Below are positions 8,634-18,381 of a DNA stretch of 64,000 nt, piece by piece (position 1 is the first letter of the stretch; every line of letters begins with the position of its first letter). Both the position numbers and the translations under genes were made by a program. This DNA comes from Defluviimonas sp. SAOS-178_SWC (GTDB lineage Bacteria > Pseudomonadota > Alphaproteobacteria > Rhodobacterales > Rhodobacteraceae), in the NCBI RefSeq assembly GCF_039830135.1, contig NZ_CP156081.1, positions 544,001 through 608,000 of the forward strand, in the 5' to 3' direction. The notes below the pieces were generated by a model, which had not been told where the DNA came from, ran no database searches, and saw only the letters and a list, made by a program, of their open reading frames with translations.

Positions 8634-9641
8634 ATGTTCGAATCTCTTACGCGCCGCTCGGTGCTGGCGATGACGGCTGCTTCAGCCTTGGTGGCCGGTG
8701 TCGGGCCGGTGGCCGCTCAGGACAAGATCAAGCTTAGGCTCTCGGCCGTGCAGTCCGAGACGGATCAGCGTTCCGTCGCGATGCTCGAGAAATTCGGGCC
8801 GATGGTCGCCGACTTCGCCGATTTCGAACCGCACTGGAATGGCACACTCTTCCAGCAGGGGACGGAGCTTGAGGCCATCGCCTCGGGCGATCTGGAAATG
8901 TCGATCACGTCGGCGCAGGAACTTGCGACCTTCTTCCCCGAATTCTCCATCTTCACGGCCGGCTACGTCCACCAGAGCGCCGAGCACCAGGTCAAGGTCT
9001 TCAACGATCCGCTGATGGATCCGTTCAAGCAGAAGGTCGAGGATGAGCTTGGCGTCAAGCTGCTTTCGGTCATGTATCTCGGCCGTCGGCAGGTGAACCT
9101 GCGCATGCCGAAATCGGAACGCACGGTCATGACGCCGGCCGATCTGGCCGGGGTGAACCTGCGCATGCCGGGCACCGACGCCTGGCAGTTCCTCGGCAAG
9201 GCGCTTGGCGCCAACCCGACGCCGATGGCGTTCACCGAGGTCTATACCGCGCTTCAGACCGGCGCGGTGGACGGTCAGGACAACCCGCTTCCGACCGTGG
9301 TGGATGCGAAATTCTATGAGGTGACGAAACAGATCGTCCTGACCTCGCACCTCGTGGACCTGAACTACATCGCGCTGTCGAAAGCGGCTTGGGACGCGAT
9401 GACGCCCGAGCAACAGGCCACGGTTCAGGCCGCGGCCGACGCCGCGTCCGAGTTCGGCCGCCAGAACCAGCTTCAGAAGGAGGCCGACCTCGTCTCCTTC
9501 CTCGAAGAAAAGGGCTTGGAGATCTACGAGCCCGATGTCGCGGCATTCCGTTCGGCGGTGCAGTCGGCCTATCTCAGCTCGGACTTCGCCAAGGACTGGC
9601 CGGAAGGCGTGCTCGAGAAGATCAACGCGCTCGGCAACTGA
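8634..9641 (+). CDS. TRAP transporter solute-binding protein, DctP family
   Basis: The 335-residue periplasmic protein captures the substrate for the DctQM permease. A signal peptide with RR at residues 7-8 ends at VAAQ (about residue 29). The DctP fold is recognised by the GVNLRMPGTDAW segment with the family Arg that binds the substrate carboxylate, and by TALQTGAVDGQDNPLPTV. GGGAGGAA (8623-8630) is a strong Shine-Dalgarno. This family takes up organic acids. The neighbouring dehydroquinase and aroE-like remnant hint at a quinate- or shikimate-like acid, which is unproven. Confidence 0.93.
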   Translation: MFESLTRRSVLAMTAASALVAGVGPVAAQDKIKLRLSAVQSETDQRSVAMLEKFGPMVADFADFEPHWNGTLFQQGTELEAIASGDLEMSITSAQELATFFPEFSIFTAGYVHQSAEHQVKVFNDPLMDPFKQKVEDELGVKLLSVMYLGRRQVNLRMPKSERTVMTPADLAGVNLRMPGTDAWQFLGKALGANPTPMAFTEVYTALQTGAVDGQDNPLPTVVDAKFYEVTKQIVLTSHLVDLNYIALSKAAWDAMTPEQQATVQAAADAASEFGRQNQLQKEADLVSFLEEKGLEIYEPDVAAFRSAVQSAYLSSDFAKDWPEGVLEKINALGN

Positions 9642-9664
9642 GCCGACGGCGAGAGAGCGCGGCG

Positions 9665-10213
9665 ATGGAGCGTATCCTGAAACCTCTCTCCCGCCTGACC
9701 GAAGGCGTGGCGGCCATGATGATGGCCGCCATGTTCGCCACCTTCATCCTCCAGATCGCGGTCCGCTACATCGTCGGGTCCGAATGGTTTGCAGCGCGAC
9801 TCGGGCATGTCGTCGATGCATCGCGCTTCGGCTGGACACTGGAATTCTGTCTGGTCATGTGGCTCTGGATCGTGTTCTGGGGCAACGCCTTCATCGTCCG
9901 TGACCGCGATCACGTGACTTTCGACATCGTCTATTTCTGGGTCCGTCCCGGCCTGAGGAAATGGTTCGCGATCCTCGGGGCCCTGGCGATCGCCGCTGGC
10001 CTCTTGCTGTCCATCGGCCCGAGTTACGAGAAGATGCGCATCCTGCGGCTGAAGTCCTCGGCGACGCTGCCGGTGAAGATGCTGCCGATCTACTCCGTCT
10101 ATTTCCTTTTCCTCGCCATCGTCGGTCTCCGGTACCTCTGGCGCGCCGTCGATGTCTGGCGGAACGGTCTGCCGAACGAGTCCCACCACCATCTTGAAGT
10201 GACGGACGAATGA
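9665..10213 (+). CDS. TRAP transporter small permease, DctQ family
   Basis: The 182-residue protein has four predicted membrane helices (about residues 15-35, 58-80, 98-118 and 138-158), the normal DctQ topology. The family-typical tryptophan-rich segment MWLWIVFWGNAF lies in helix 2. It pairs with the large permease DctM, whose ATG overlaps its stop (ATGA at 10210-10213). The first ATG after dctP is used as start; the gap is 23 bases. Confidence 0.9.
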   Translation: MERILKPLSRLTEGVAAMMMAAMFATFILQIAVRYIVGSEWFAARLGHVVDASRFGWTLEFCLVMWLWIVFWGNAFIVRDRDHVTFDIVYFWVRPGLRKWFAILGALAIAAGLLLSIGPSYEKMRILRLKSSATLPVKMLPIYSVYFLFLAIVGLRYLWRAVDVWRNGLPNESHHHLEVTDE

Positions 10214-11505
10214 GCGTCGAGCTTCTTCTTTGCGTGGGGTCCCTCTTCCTTCTGGCGGGGATCGGCGTGCCGGTGGCCTATGCGATCCTGATCGCCTCGA
10301 TGGTCTATGTCGGCGCTGCGGGGCAAGGCATCGGGATCGTCGGCAAGAACCTTCTCGACGGCATCTACCAAAGCTTCCTTCTGCTCGCGGTGCCGCTCTT
10401 CATCGTCGCCGCGAACATCATGAACGCGGGCACGATCACCGACCGGCTCCTGAGCTTCTGCGTCGCGACTGTGGGCCGGTTCAAGGGCGGCATGGGGCAT
10501 GTCAACGTCATGGCGTCGCTGATCTTTTCCGGCATGTCGGGCTCGGCGGTCGCCGACGCCGCGGGGATCGGCAAGATCATCATCGACATGATGCGCAAGG
10601 ACGGGCGCTACCCGGCAGGCTATGCCGCCGCGATCACCGCCGCGTCGGCGACGATCGGGCCGATCATCCCGCCGTCCATACCGATGGTGCTCTATGCGCT
10701 CGTGTCCAACGCCTCCATCGGATACCTCTTCCTTGGCGGCATCATCCCAGGTCTCTTCATGGGGGGTGTTCTGATGGGCATGAACACCTGGATGTCGCAC
10801 CGGCGCGGCTTCGCGGTGGAAGAGCCGGTGCCGCTCCGCGATCTTCCGCGCAAGACCGCCAATGCGTTCCCGGCGCTTCTCATGCCGGCAATCCTGCTCT
10901 ACGGCATCTATGGCGGTGTCACCACGCCGACCGAAGCCGCCGCCGTCGCCGCCTTCTACGCGCTGATCCTCGCCGGCCTCTTCTACCGCGCGCTGAGCGT
11001 CCGGGCCCTCTACACGATCTTCGTGGAAAGCGCCCGGTCCTCCGCGGCCGTCGGGCTTGTGATCGGCGGGGCGCTGATCCTGAACTACATCGTCGCGTCC
11101 GAGAATATCCCCTCGATCCTCGCGGGCAGTCTCGTCGCGATCGACATATCGCCGCTCGTCTTCCTTCTGGCGGTGAACCTCCTCCTCCTCGTCCTCGGTT
11201 GCTTTCTCGACGCCACGACGATCATCCTCGTCATCATCCCGCTCTTCCTGCCAACGTGTCGGGAACTTGGTATCGACCTCGTGCATTTCGGCGTCGTCGC
11301 GGTCGTCAATTGCATGATCGGGCTGATCACGCCGCCCTACGGCATCCTCCTTTTCGTGATCAACGCGGTGACCGGCATTTCGCTGCGCGAGATCATCGCC
11401 GAAGTCTGGCCGTTCCTCGCCGTTCTCGTCGTGGCGCTTCTTGCGATGATCCTGTTTCCGGGGATTGTTCTCTTTCTTCCGCGTCTCTTGGGATACGAAG
11501 GATGA
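10210..11505 (+). CDS. TRAP transporter large permease, DctM family
   Basis: The 431-residue polytopic protein is the sodium-coupled transport subunit. Family landmarks include the FSGMSGSAVADAAGIG segment, PPSIPMVLYAL and NLLLLVLGCFLDATTIILV. Length and about 11-12 hydrophobic helices fit DctM. It is coupled to dctQ by an ATGA overlap, and its own TGA overlaps the ATG of a broken aroE-like gene at 11502, so the original operon continued further. Confidence 0.93.
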   Translation: MSVELLLCVGSLFLLAGIGVPVAYAILIASMVYVGAAGQGIGIVGKNLLDGIYQSFLLLAVPLFIVAANIMNAGTITDRLLSFCVATVGRFKGGMGHVNVMASLIFSGMSGSAVADAAGIGKIIIDMMRKDGRYPAGYAAAITAASATIGPIIPPSIPMVLYALVSNASIGYLFLGGIIPGLFMGGVLMGMNTWMSHRRGFAVEEPVPLRDLPRKTANAFPALLMPAILLYGIYGGVTTPTEAAAVAAFYALILAGLFYRALSVRALYTIFVESARSSAAVGLVIGGALILNYIVASENIPSILAGSLVAIDISPLVFLLAVNLLLLVLGCFLDATTIILVIIPLFLPTCRELGIDLVHFGVVAVVNCMIGLITPPYGILLFVINAVTGISLREIIAEVWPFLAVLVVALLAMILFPGIVLFLPRLLGYEG

Positions 11506-11638
11506 TCCGTCTCGCGCGCATCGGCGACAACCTCCGTACCCCCCGCGCGCACCCGCCCGGCATCGCTTCCTTGCCGAGATCGCGGGGATCGACGGGCCCG
11601 TGACATTCTGCGTCCGCCCGTGCAAACTGAACTTTTGA
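11502..11638 (+). pseudogene. Frameshifted, truncated shikimate-dehydrogenase-like gene start
   Basis: The ATG at 11502 overlaps the dctM stop (ATGA). The first frame reads MIRLARIGDNLRTPR; after a C6 run at about 11539-11544 the sense continues in another frame as RAPARHRFLAEIAGIDG. Joined, this looks like the N-terminus of the shikimate/quinate dehydrogenase family (IGDN..xSRAPxLHR..AxxxGID). Restoring one C (C7) fuses the two frames, but that frame stops at 11636-11638, and no further shikimate dehydrogenase sequence follows. The gene is therefore both frameshifted and truncated. The call rests on short motif similarity. Confidence 0.6.
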
Positions 11639-12134
11639 AACCGTTACGGTCTTTTGGGGACGCCAGCAGCAAAGACAGCGAGTTCATGGTTTCCAGCGGC
11701 TTTGCTGTGGCCGGGACGCGTATAGCGGACATGTCGGGGCAAATTTCAAGACTTCGGAACGATCCTGGCATTCAACCAGAGTTTCATGAACACCTCATCA
11801 CGATGCCAGAAAACCGGCAGCAGGCCGGTTTTCCCCTCAATTCCTCCAGGAAAGGACAGTATGGCTGGATCGAGATGCGGCGGCCTCGGCTTGAACGCGG
11901 TTGAAAGTCAACGGCAGCATCCCAAGGGCCACCCGAAAGCCGTACCGCGCCGAATGCCAGAACGAGACCCTACCAAAATCTGGAGGAGGTTCAGGGGCAG
12001 ACGCCTGTGGCCAGAAGCGGAAATTCGGGAACCTGCGGCGGTGAATTTGAACCCGAAGTTCATGGTCCTGGGTTCCCGATGAGCAGAAAAGAGACGCCAT
12101 ATCAGCTTCTTAGCGGATCCGGCGTTCCGACAGG
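11639..12134. other. Spacer without an intact gene
   Basis: About 500 bases between the TRAP operon remnant and the glycerol region. Open frames here are short, have no ribosome-binding site and resemble nothing I know. It contains a strong hairpin at 11809-11833 and a looser inverted repeat, CGGGAACC (12026-12033) with GGTTCCCG (12071-12078). Base composition is less GC-rich than the neighbours, which fits decayed or imported DNA. Confidence 0.5.
11809..11833. terminator. Bidirectional hairpin terminator
   Basis: A perfect 10-bp stem GAAAACCGGC / GCCGGTTTTC (11809-11818 and 11824-11833) surrounds loop AGCAG. The stem ends in A4/T4 tracts, so it would work as an intrinsic terminator on either strand. 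It lies about 300 bases past dctM and is probably the original end of that operon. Confidence 0.7.
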
Positions 12135-12290
12135 TCATGTGAGGCCCATGAGGTGGGCAAGCTCGCTAGAACGGATGCGCCATTCCCGGCCGATCTTGAA
12201 CGCCGGCATCCGAAGCCGCGCCGCTCTTGACGATCTGCTTCTCCACGAGCTGTCGGACATCCTCGTCGTCCGGGCTTGCTTCGTGGTCCT
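12135..12290 (-). pseudogene. Degenerate excisionase/MerR-like helix-turn-helix fragment
   Basis: On the minus strand one frame reads DVRQLVEKQIVKSG and the adjacent frame continues RLRMPAFKIGREWRIRSSEL, ending at TGA 12135. Together they match the small excisionase-type (HTH_17) DNA-binding domain, whose second half typically reads LPAxKIGREWRI. The two halves are in different frames and I see no start codon with a ribosome-binding site, so this is a broken gene. Such domains belong to phage, plasmid and toxin-antitoxin genes, which suggests a lost mobile element next to the glycerol cluster. Confidence 0.55.
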
Positions 12291-12296
12291 TGCCGA

Positions 12297-13067
12297 CTAC
12301 ACGGGCTGATCGGGCAGAACGACCGTGGTTCCCCAATCCCGGCATTGCCGGGCGAGGGGGGCGGGGAGCGGCCGGTCGGTGAAGATCCGGCCGAGTTCCG
12401 AGAGCGAGGCGATGCGGACCGGCGCTTTGCGGTCGAGCTTCGAGGCATCGGCGACAAGGCAGCTTTCGCGCGCCTGCTTCAGGATCGCCCGGCTTACCCG
12501 GACTTCCTGAGGGTCGAAGTCCAGAAGATCGCCGTCGGCGTCCAGCGCCGAGGTGCCGATGATCGCGAAATCCACCTTGAAATGCCCGATCGCCTCGGTT
12601 GTCAGGTCGCCAACAAGGCCGCCGTCGGAGCGGCGCAGGACGCCGCCCGCGACGATGACATCGCAGCTTTCGTTGGCGACAAGGATATTCGCGACGTTCA
12701 TGTTGTTCGTGACCACCGTCAGGTTGCGGTGTCTGAGCAAGGCGCGCGCCACCGCCTCTGTCGTCGTGCCGATGTTGAGAAATAGCGAGGAATTGTCCGG
12801 GATCGCCGCCGCGCAGCGCCGTGCGATGGCGGCCTTCGCCTCGGCATTCATCAATCGGCGTTCCTCGTAGCCGATATTCACGACCCCGGCCCTGAGCACG
12901 GCGCCGCCATGCACGCGGTCGAGCTTGCCGGCATCGGCCAGGTCGCCAAGATCGCGGCGGATGGTCTGGAGCGTGACCCCGAAACGCTCGGCGAGGTCGT
13001 CGACCGCGACGCGCCCCTCGGTCCGCGCGATCTCGAGAATCTCGCTTTGCCGGAAACTCAGCGCCAT
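12297..13067 (-). CDS. glpR: DeoR-family repressor of glycerol-3-phosphate genes (GlpR-like)
   Basis: The 256-residue protein has an N-terminal DeoR winged helix (residues 5-57, with FGVTLQTIRRDLGDLADAGKLDRVHGGAV) and a C-terminal sugar-phosphate sensor domain with SSLFLNIGTTTEAVA and VTNNMNVANIL. AGGAGG precedes the ATG by six bases. It is divergent from glpD-glpK, and the region between carries GlpR-type AACGAACA repeats. This fits E. coli GlpR, which is released by glycerol-3-phosphate. Confidence 0.88.
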   Translation of the reverse strand: MALSFRQSEILEIARTEGRVAVDDLAERFGVTLQTIRRDLGDLADAGKLDRVHGGAVLRAGVVNIGYEERRLMNAEAKAAIARRCAAAIPDNSSLFLNIGTTTEAVARALLRHRNLTVVTNNMNVANILVANESCDVIVAGGVLRRSDGGLVGDLTTEAIGHFKVDFAIIGTSALDADGDLLDFDPQEVRVSRAILKQARESCLVADASKLDRKAPVRIASLSELGRIFTDRPLPAPLARQCRDWGTTVVLPDQPV

Positions 13068-13127
13068 GCGGTCCTCCTGTCCCTCGGTGGGGAGTGCTAC
13101 CGCAATCGCGCATGGATGTCACCAGAA

Positions 13128-13145
13128 ACGAACAATTACGAACAA
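13128..13145. promoter_or_regulatory. Candidate GlpR operator (two ACGAACAA repeats)
   Basis: ACGAACAA occurs at 13128-13135 and 13138-13145, exactly 10 bp apart, so both face the same side of the helix. The core CGAACA equals the half-site of the known E. coli GlpR operator. The pair lies just upstream of a -35 hexamer for glpD and 60 bases from the glpR start, so one site could control both directions. Confidence 0.65.
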
Positions 13146-13150
13146 CAAAG

Positions 13151-13179
13151 TTGACAAAGCGCGCATGGCGACGTGATAA
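13151..13179 (+). promoter_or_regulatory. Sigma70-type promoter of glpD
   Basis: TTGACA at 13151-13156 matches the -35 consensus; a 17-bp spacer leads to TGATAA at 13174-13179. The predicted transcription start near 13186 rules out translation starts further upstream and supports the GTG at 13205. The promoter directly abuts the GlpR-like repeats. Confidence 0.65.
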
Positions 13180-13204
13180 CGGTCTGGCATTCCCGGAGGG
13201 TGAA

Positions 13205-14775
13205 GTGGTTTCCGAAGACATCCCCGAACCGGCCTACGACCTGTTCGTCATCGGCGGCGGAATCAACGGCGTCGGCATCGCCCGCGATGCGGCGGGGCGG
13301 GGGATGTCAGTCGCCCTCGCCGAAATGGGGGATCTCGCGCAGGCCACCTCCTCGGCCTCGACCAAGCTGTTCCACGGCGGGCTGCGCTATCTCGAATATT
13401 TCGAGGTCGGGCTCGTCCGGAAGGCGCTGATCGAGCGCGAGGTTCTCTTGCGCGCGATGCCGCATATCAGCTGGCCGATGCGCTTCGTCCTGCCCTATCA
13501 CCGCGACATGCGCTTCGAAAGCGCGACGCCCACCTCGCGGCTGCTCGCGATCTTCATGCCGTGGATGAAGGGCCGCCGCCCGGCCTGGCTGATCCGCTTC
13601 GGGCTGTTCCTTTACGATCATCTCGGCGGGCGAAAGATCCTGCCCGGCACCGCGACGCTCGACCTGCGGAACGACCCGGCGGGGGCGGTCCTCGACCCGA
13701 AGTTCGAACGAGCCTACGAGTATTCCGATTGCTGGGTGCAGGATGCCCGGCTTGTCGTTCTGAACGCCCGCGACGCCGAGGCGCGCGGGGCGAAGATCAT
13801 GACCGGCGCCAAAGTGACCGACGCCCACCGGACCGGCGACGCGTGGGAGGTTACGGTCGCGCTCAGGGGCCGTGAAAAGCGCTTCCGCGCCCGGATGCTC
13901 GTCAATGCCGGCGGGCCGTGGGTGGAGCATGTCATCCGCGATACCGCCCATCTTGTTCCGAAGGCCGGCATCCGTCTTGTCCGTGGATCGCACATCGTCA
14001 CCAGGCGGCTCTTCGACCATGACCGCGCCTATTTTTTCCAGGGCACCGACGGCCGGATCATATTCGCGATCCCGTATGAGGAGGATTTCACCCTCATCGG
14101 CACTACCGATCAGGACCACCAGGGCGACCCGTCCGAGGCACGCTGCACCGAGGAGGAACAGGAATACCTCTGCGGCTTCGCCTCGCAGTATTTCCTGCGC
14201 CCGGTGACGCGCGATGATGTCGTCTGGACCTATTCCGGGGTGCGTCCGCTCTACGATGACGGTGCAAGCTCGGCGAGCGCCGCGACCCGCGACTACGTCC
14301 TGACCGTCAATGCCGACGGCGCGCCCGTCCTCAATGTGTTCGGCGGCAAGATCACCACCTATCGCAAGCTGGCCGAAGCGGCGATGGCCAGGATCGCGCC
14401 GCTTCTCGGCGTGACGAGGGGCGACTGGACCGCCGGCGTGCCGCTGCCGGGCGGCGACTTCCCGGTGGAGGGCGTGTCGACGCTGATCGCGGATCTTGCT
14501 GCGCGCTACCCGTTTCTGGACCCCTTCACCGCCCGCCGCCTGATCCGCACCTACGGCACCGAGGCGACGGCGGTCCTGGGCGCCGCGCGTTCGGCCGCCG
14601 ATCTCGGCCGCGCTTTCGGCGCGGGCTTGACGGAGGCCGAGGTCCGCTGGCTCATGGAGAAGGAATACGCGAAGACCGCCGAGGACATGGTCTGGCGCCG
14701 CACCAAACTCGGTCTCAGGATGACCGGCGACGAGATCGCGGCGCTTGACGCATGGATGGCCGAAAGGGGGACGGC

Positions 14776-14779
<4 letters not shown>
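13205..14779 (+). CDS. glpD: Aerobic glycerol-3-phosphate dehydrogenase
   Basis: The 524-residue FAD enzyme oxidises sn-glycerol-3-phosphate to dihydroxyacetone phosphate at the inner membrane and passes electrons to ubiquinone. The FAD dinucleotide fold ([20 protein letters not shown]) lies within the first 35 residues. [13 protein letters not shown] and [14 protein letters not shown] are GlpD signatures. The GTG start at 13205 is used because GGAGGG (13195-13200) precedes it and the promoter lies just upstream; the frame is open to 13094 but that part would not be transcribed. glpK follows with an ATGA overlap. Confidence 0.94.
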
Positions 14780-16256
<1,477 letters not shown>

Positions 16257-16260
<4 letters not shown>

Positions 16261-17375
16261 CAAGGCCATTCTCGATCGCCCAGCCGCGCCGCATCCAGTT
16301 CGGCCGGGGAGAGGCGTTGGCGGCGGTTCCCGAGATTGCCGCGCTCGGCCGTCATGCCTTCCTTGTTCATGGCCGGACCGCAGAGCGGGCCCTTCCGTTG
16401 GTCGCCGCGCTCGAAGGAGCCAGGCTTGCCGTGACCGCGCATCCCTGTCCCGGCGAACCGACGCTGGCCATGCTTGACGCCGGGGTTGAGGCGGCGCGTG
16501 ACGCCGATCTGGTGATCGGTTTCGGCGGCGGTTCGGCCCTTGATCTCGCCAAGGCTATAGCGGCGCTGGTTCCGGCGCCGGGCGGGGCGATGGACCACCT
16601 CGAAGTCGTTGGCCGGGGGCGGCCGCTGGAGGCCGACCCGTTGTCGTTCGTGGCCATTCCGACTACGGCCGGAACCGGCGCCGAAGTGACCAAGAACGCC
16701 GTCATCGACGTGCCCGAGCATCGCCGCAAGGTCTCGCTCCGCGACGACCGGATGATCGCGCGGCTTGCTATCGTTGATCCGTCGCTGACCGACCACTGCC
16801 CGAAATTGGTGACGCTGGCCTCGGGTCTAGATGCCGTGGTGCAGGTGATCGAGCCTTACCTTTCGGCTGGGGCAAATCCCTATACCGATGCGCTGAGCCG
16901 GGCCGCCATCCCGACAGGGCTGATCGCCCTTCGCCAGTTGATGGCGGCGGAAGACAGCGAGGCCCGCGACGGAATGGCCTGGGTCAGCCTGTCCGGCGGG
17001 CTGGCTCTCGCGAATGCCGGGCTTGGCGCGGTGCATGGGTTGGCGGGTCCGATCGGCGGTATGACCGGTGCCGCCCACGGCGCGATCTGCGGCGCGCTTC
17101 TGCCGCATGTCCTCAGGCTGATATCGGCCCGCGCCCCCTCGGAGCGGCTGGGCGAGATCATGCGGTGGATCGACGCGGCGTTCGACGGCGGCGGGATCGG
17201 CGCTCTCGAGGACTGGGCGCACGGCCAGGGTTTGCCGAGGCTCTCGGCGCTGGGCCTCCAGTCCGGCGACCATGCCGTGGTCGCGGAAGCGGCCCTTGCG
17301 TCATCGTCGATGAAGGCCAGTCCGGTTCCGTTCGACATCGCCGATCTTCGGGCAATCCTCGAACGGGCCGGGTGA
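16257..17375 (+). CDS. Iron-type (group III) alcohol dehydrogenase
   Basis: This 372-residue enzyme of the Fe-ADH superfamily has the NAD-binding [13 protein letters not shown] at about residues 88-100 and [15 protein letters not shown] at 135-149. Metal ligands Asp192, His260 and His274 are present. The remaining ligand position, four residues after the Asp, is Gln196 instead of the usual His (LDAVVQ for xDALTH). Other members of the superfamily vary there, so the enzyme may still bind a metal. Its ATG overlaps the glpK stop, so a glycerol, dihydroxyacetone or short polyol substrate is plausible but not shown. Confidence 0.85.
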
Positions 17376-17417
17376 GAAAACGGCTCGGTCCCAAGAAGAG
17401 CGCGCCGTCCTGCCGCC

Positions 17418-18302
17418 CTAGACCGCGGCCACCTTGCGCGCCTGATCGAGAAGCGCGCTCAGGACCGGCGTGTGCGGTTCGCGATGGGCGGCGATGAGGC
17501 CGACGATATGGCTGGCCTCCGGCGCCACCACCGGGATCGCCCTCAGCCCGGATCCCGGACCCTGCATTCCGGCAAGCGTTTCAGGCACGATCGAGGCCCA
17601 GCGGCCCGTTGCGACATGGGAAATGAGCGCGATGATGGAATTGGATTCGATCGGCGCCTTGGGCGATGCCCCCGCCTCGGCAAGATGCTGGTTGACGATG
17701 CGGCGGTTCTGCATGTCGCCGGTCAGGAGGCAGAGCGGCAACTCCGCCGCCTCGGCCCAGGTGACCGAGGCCCGCCGGGCCATCGGCGAGGCGGCGCCGA
17801 CGAGAAGCCGGTAGGTTTCGCGCACGAGCGGAACCTGAGTGACCCGGCCCAGCGGTTCGTTGTCGAGATAGGTGATCCCGGCATCGAGCTCCAGCCGTTC
17901 GATCCCGTCGAGGATCTCGACCGAGGTTCGCGACAGGATCGTGATGCTGACACTCGGATTCCGTTCGAGAAAGGGCACGGTCAGGCGCGTGATCATCGGC
18001 AGGGCCGTCGGGATCACCCCGATCCTCAGCTTGCCCGAGACGCCCTGTTTCAGCGCCCGCATTTCCTCGCGCATGGTCCGCGCGTCGCCGACAATGCGCA
18101 GAGCCCAGTCAAGCACCCGCTGCCCCTCGGGCGTCAGCCCCTGAAAGCGGGAGCCGCGAAAGACGAGTTGAACGCCCAGCTGATCTTCGAGCTGGCGAAG
18201 GGCCGAGGACAGCGACGGTTGCGTCACCCCCACCGCTTCGGCCGCGCGGCCGAAATGGCGTTCGTTGGCAAGGGCGATGAACATTTCGAGCTTGTCGATC
18301 AT
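17418..18302 (-). CDS. LysR-family transcriptional regulator
   Basis: The 294-residue protein has a LysR helix-turn-helix (residues 1-60: MFIALANERHFGRAAEAVGV, then TQPSLSSALRQLE) and a periplasmic-binding-like effector domain. The start MIDKLEMF at 18302 is the normal LysR N-terminus; the longer frame to 18431 runs over the divergent gene. It resembles the CynR/GltC-like group, but the target is not evident. The usual guess would be the divergent SppA-type peptidase gene 80 bases away, although peptidases of this kind are seldom LysR-controlled. Confidence 0.9.
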   Translation of the reverse strand: MIDKLEMFIALANERHFGRAAEAVGVTQPSLSSALRQLEDQLGVQLVFRGSRFQGLTPEGQRVLDWALRIVGDARTMREEMRALKQGVSGKLRIGVIPTALPMITRLTVPFLERNPSVSITILSRTSVEILDGIERLELDAGITYLDNEPLGRVTQVPLVRETYRLLVGAASPMARRASVTWAEAAELPLCLLTGDMQNRRIVNQHLAEAGASPKAPIESNSIIALISHVATGRWASIVPETLAGMQGPGSGLRAIPVVAPEASHIVGLIAAHREPHTPVLSALLDQARKVAAV

Positions 18303-18381
18303 GGGCCGACAGTAGCGGTCCCGGCGGGGGCGGGGAAGGCGGCTATTGTCGGCAAAGCGCCCCCGGACTACATGGGAAACC

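Noticed and set aside
12038-12054. A tRNA T-arm-like GGTTCAAATTC on the minus strand, near an inverted repeat.
   Set aside because: No matching T-stem, anticodon arm or acceptor stem could be drawn, so no tRNA gene is called.
11786-12082. A 98-codon plus-strand frame in the spacer.
   Set aside because: No ribosome-binding site, no domain and biased toward Arg/Pro; also crosses the strong hairpin.
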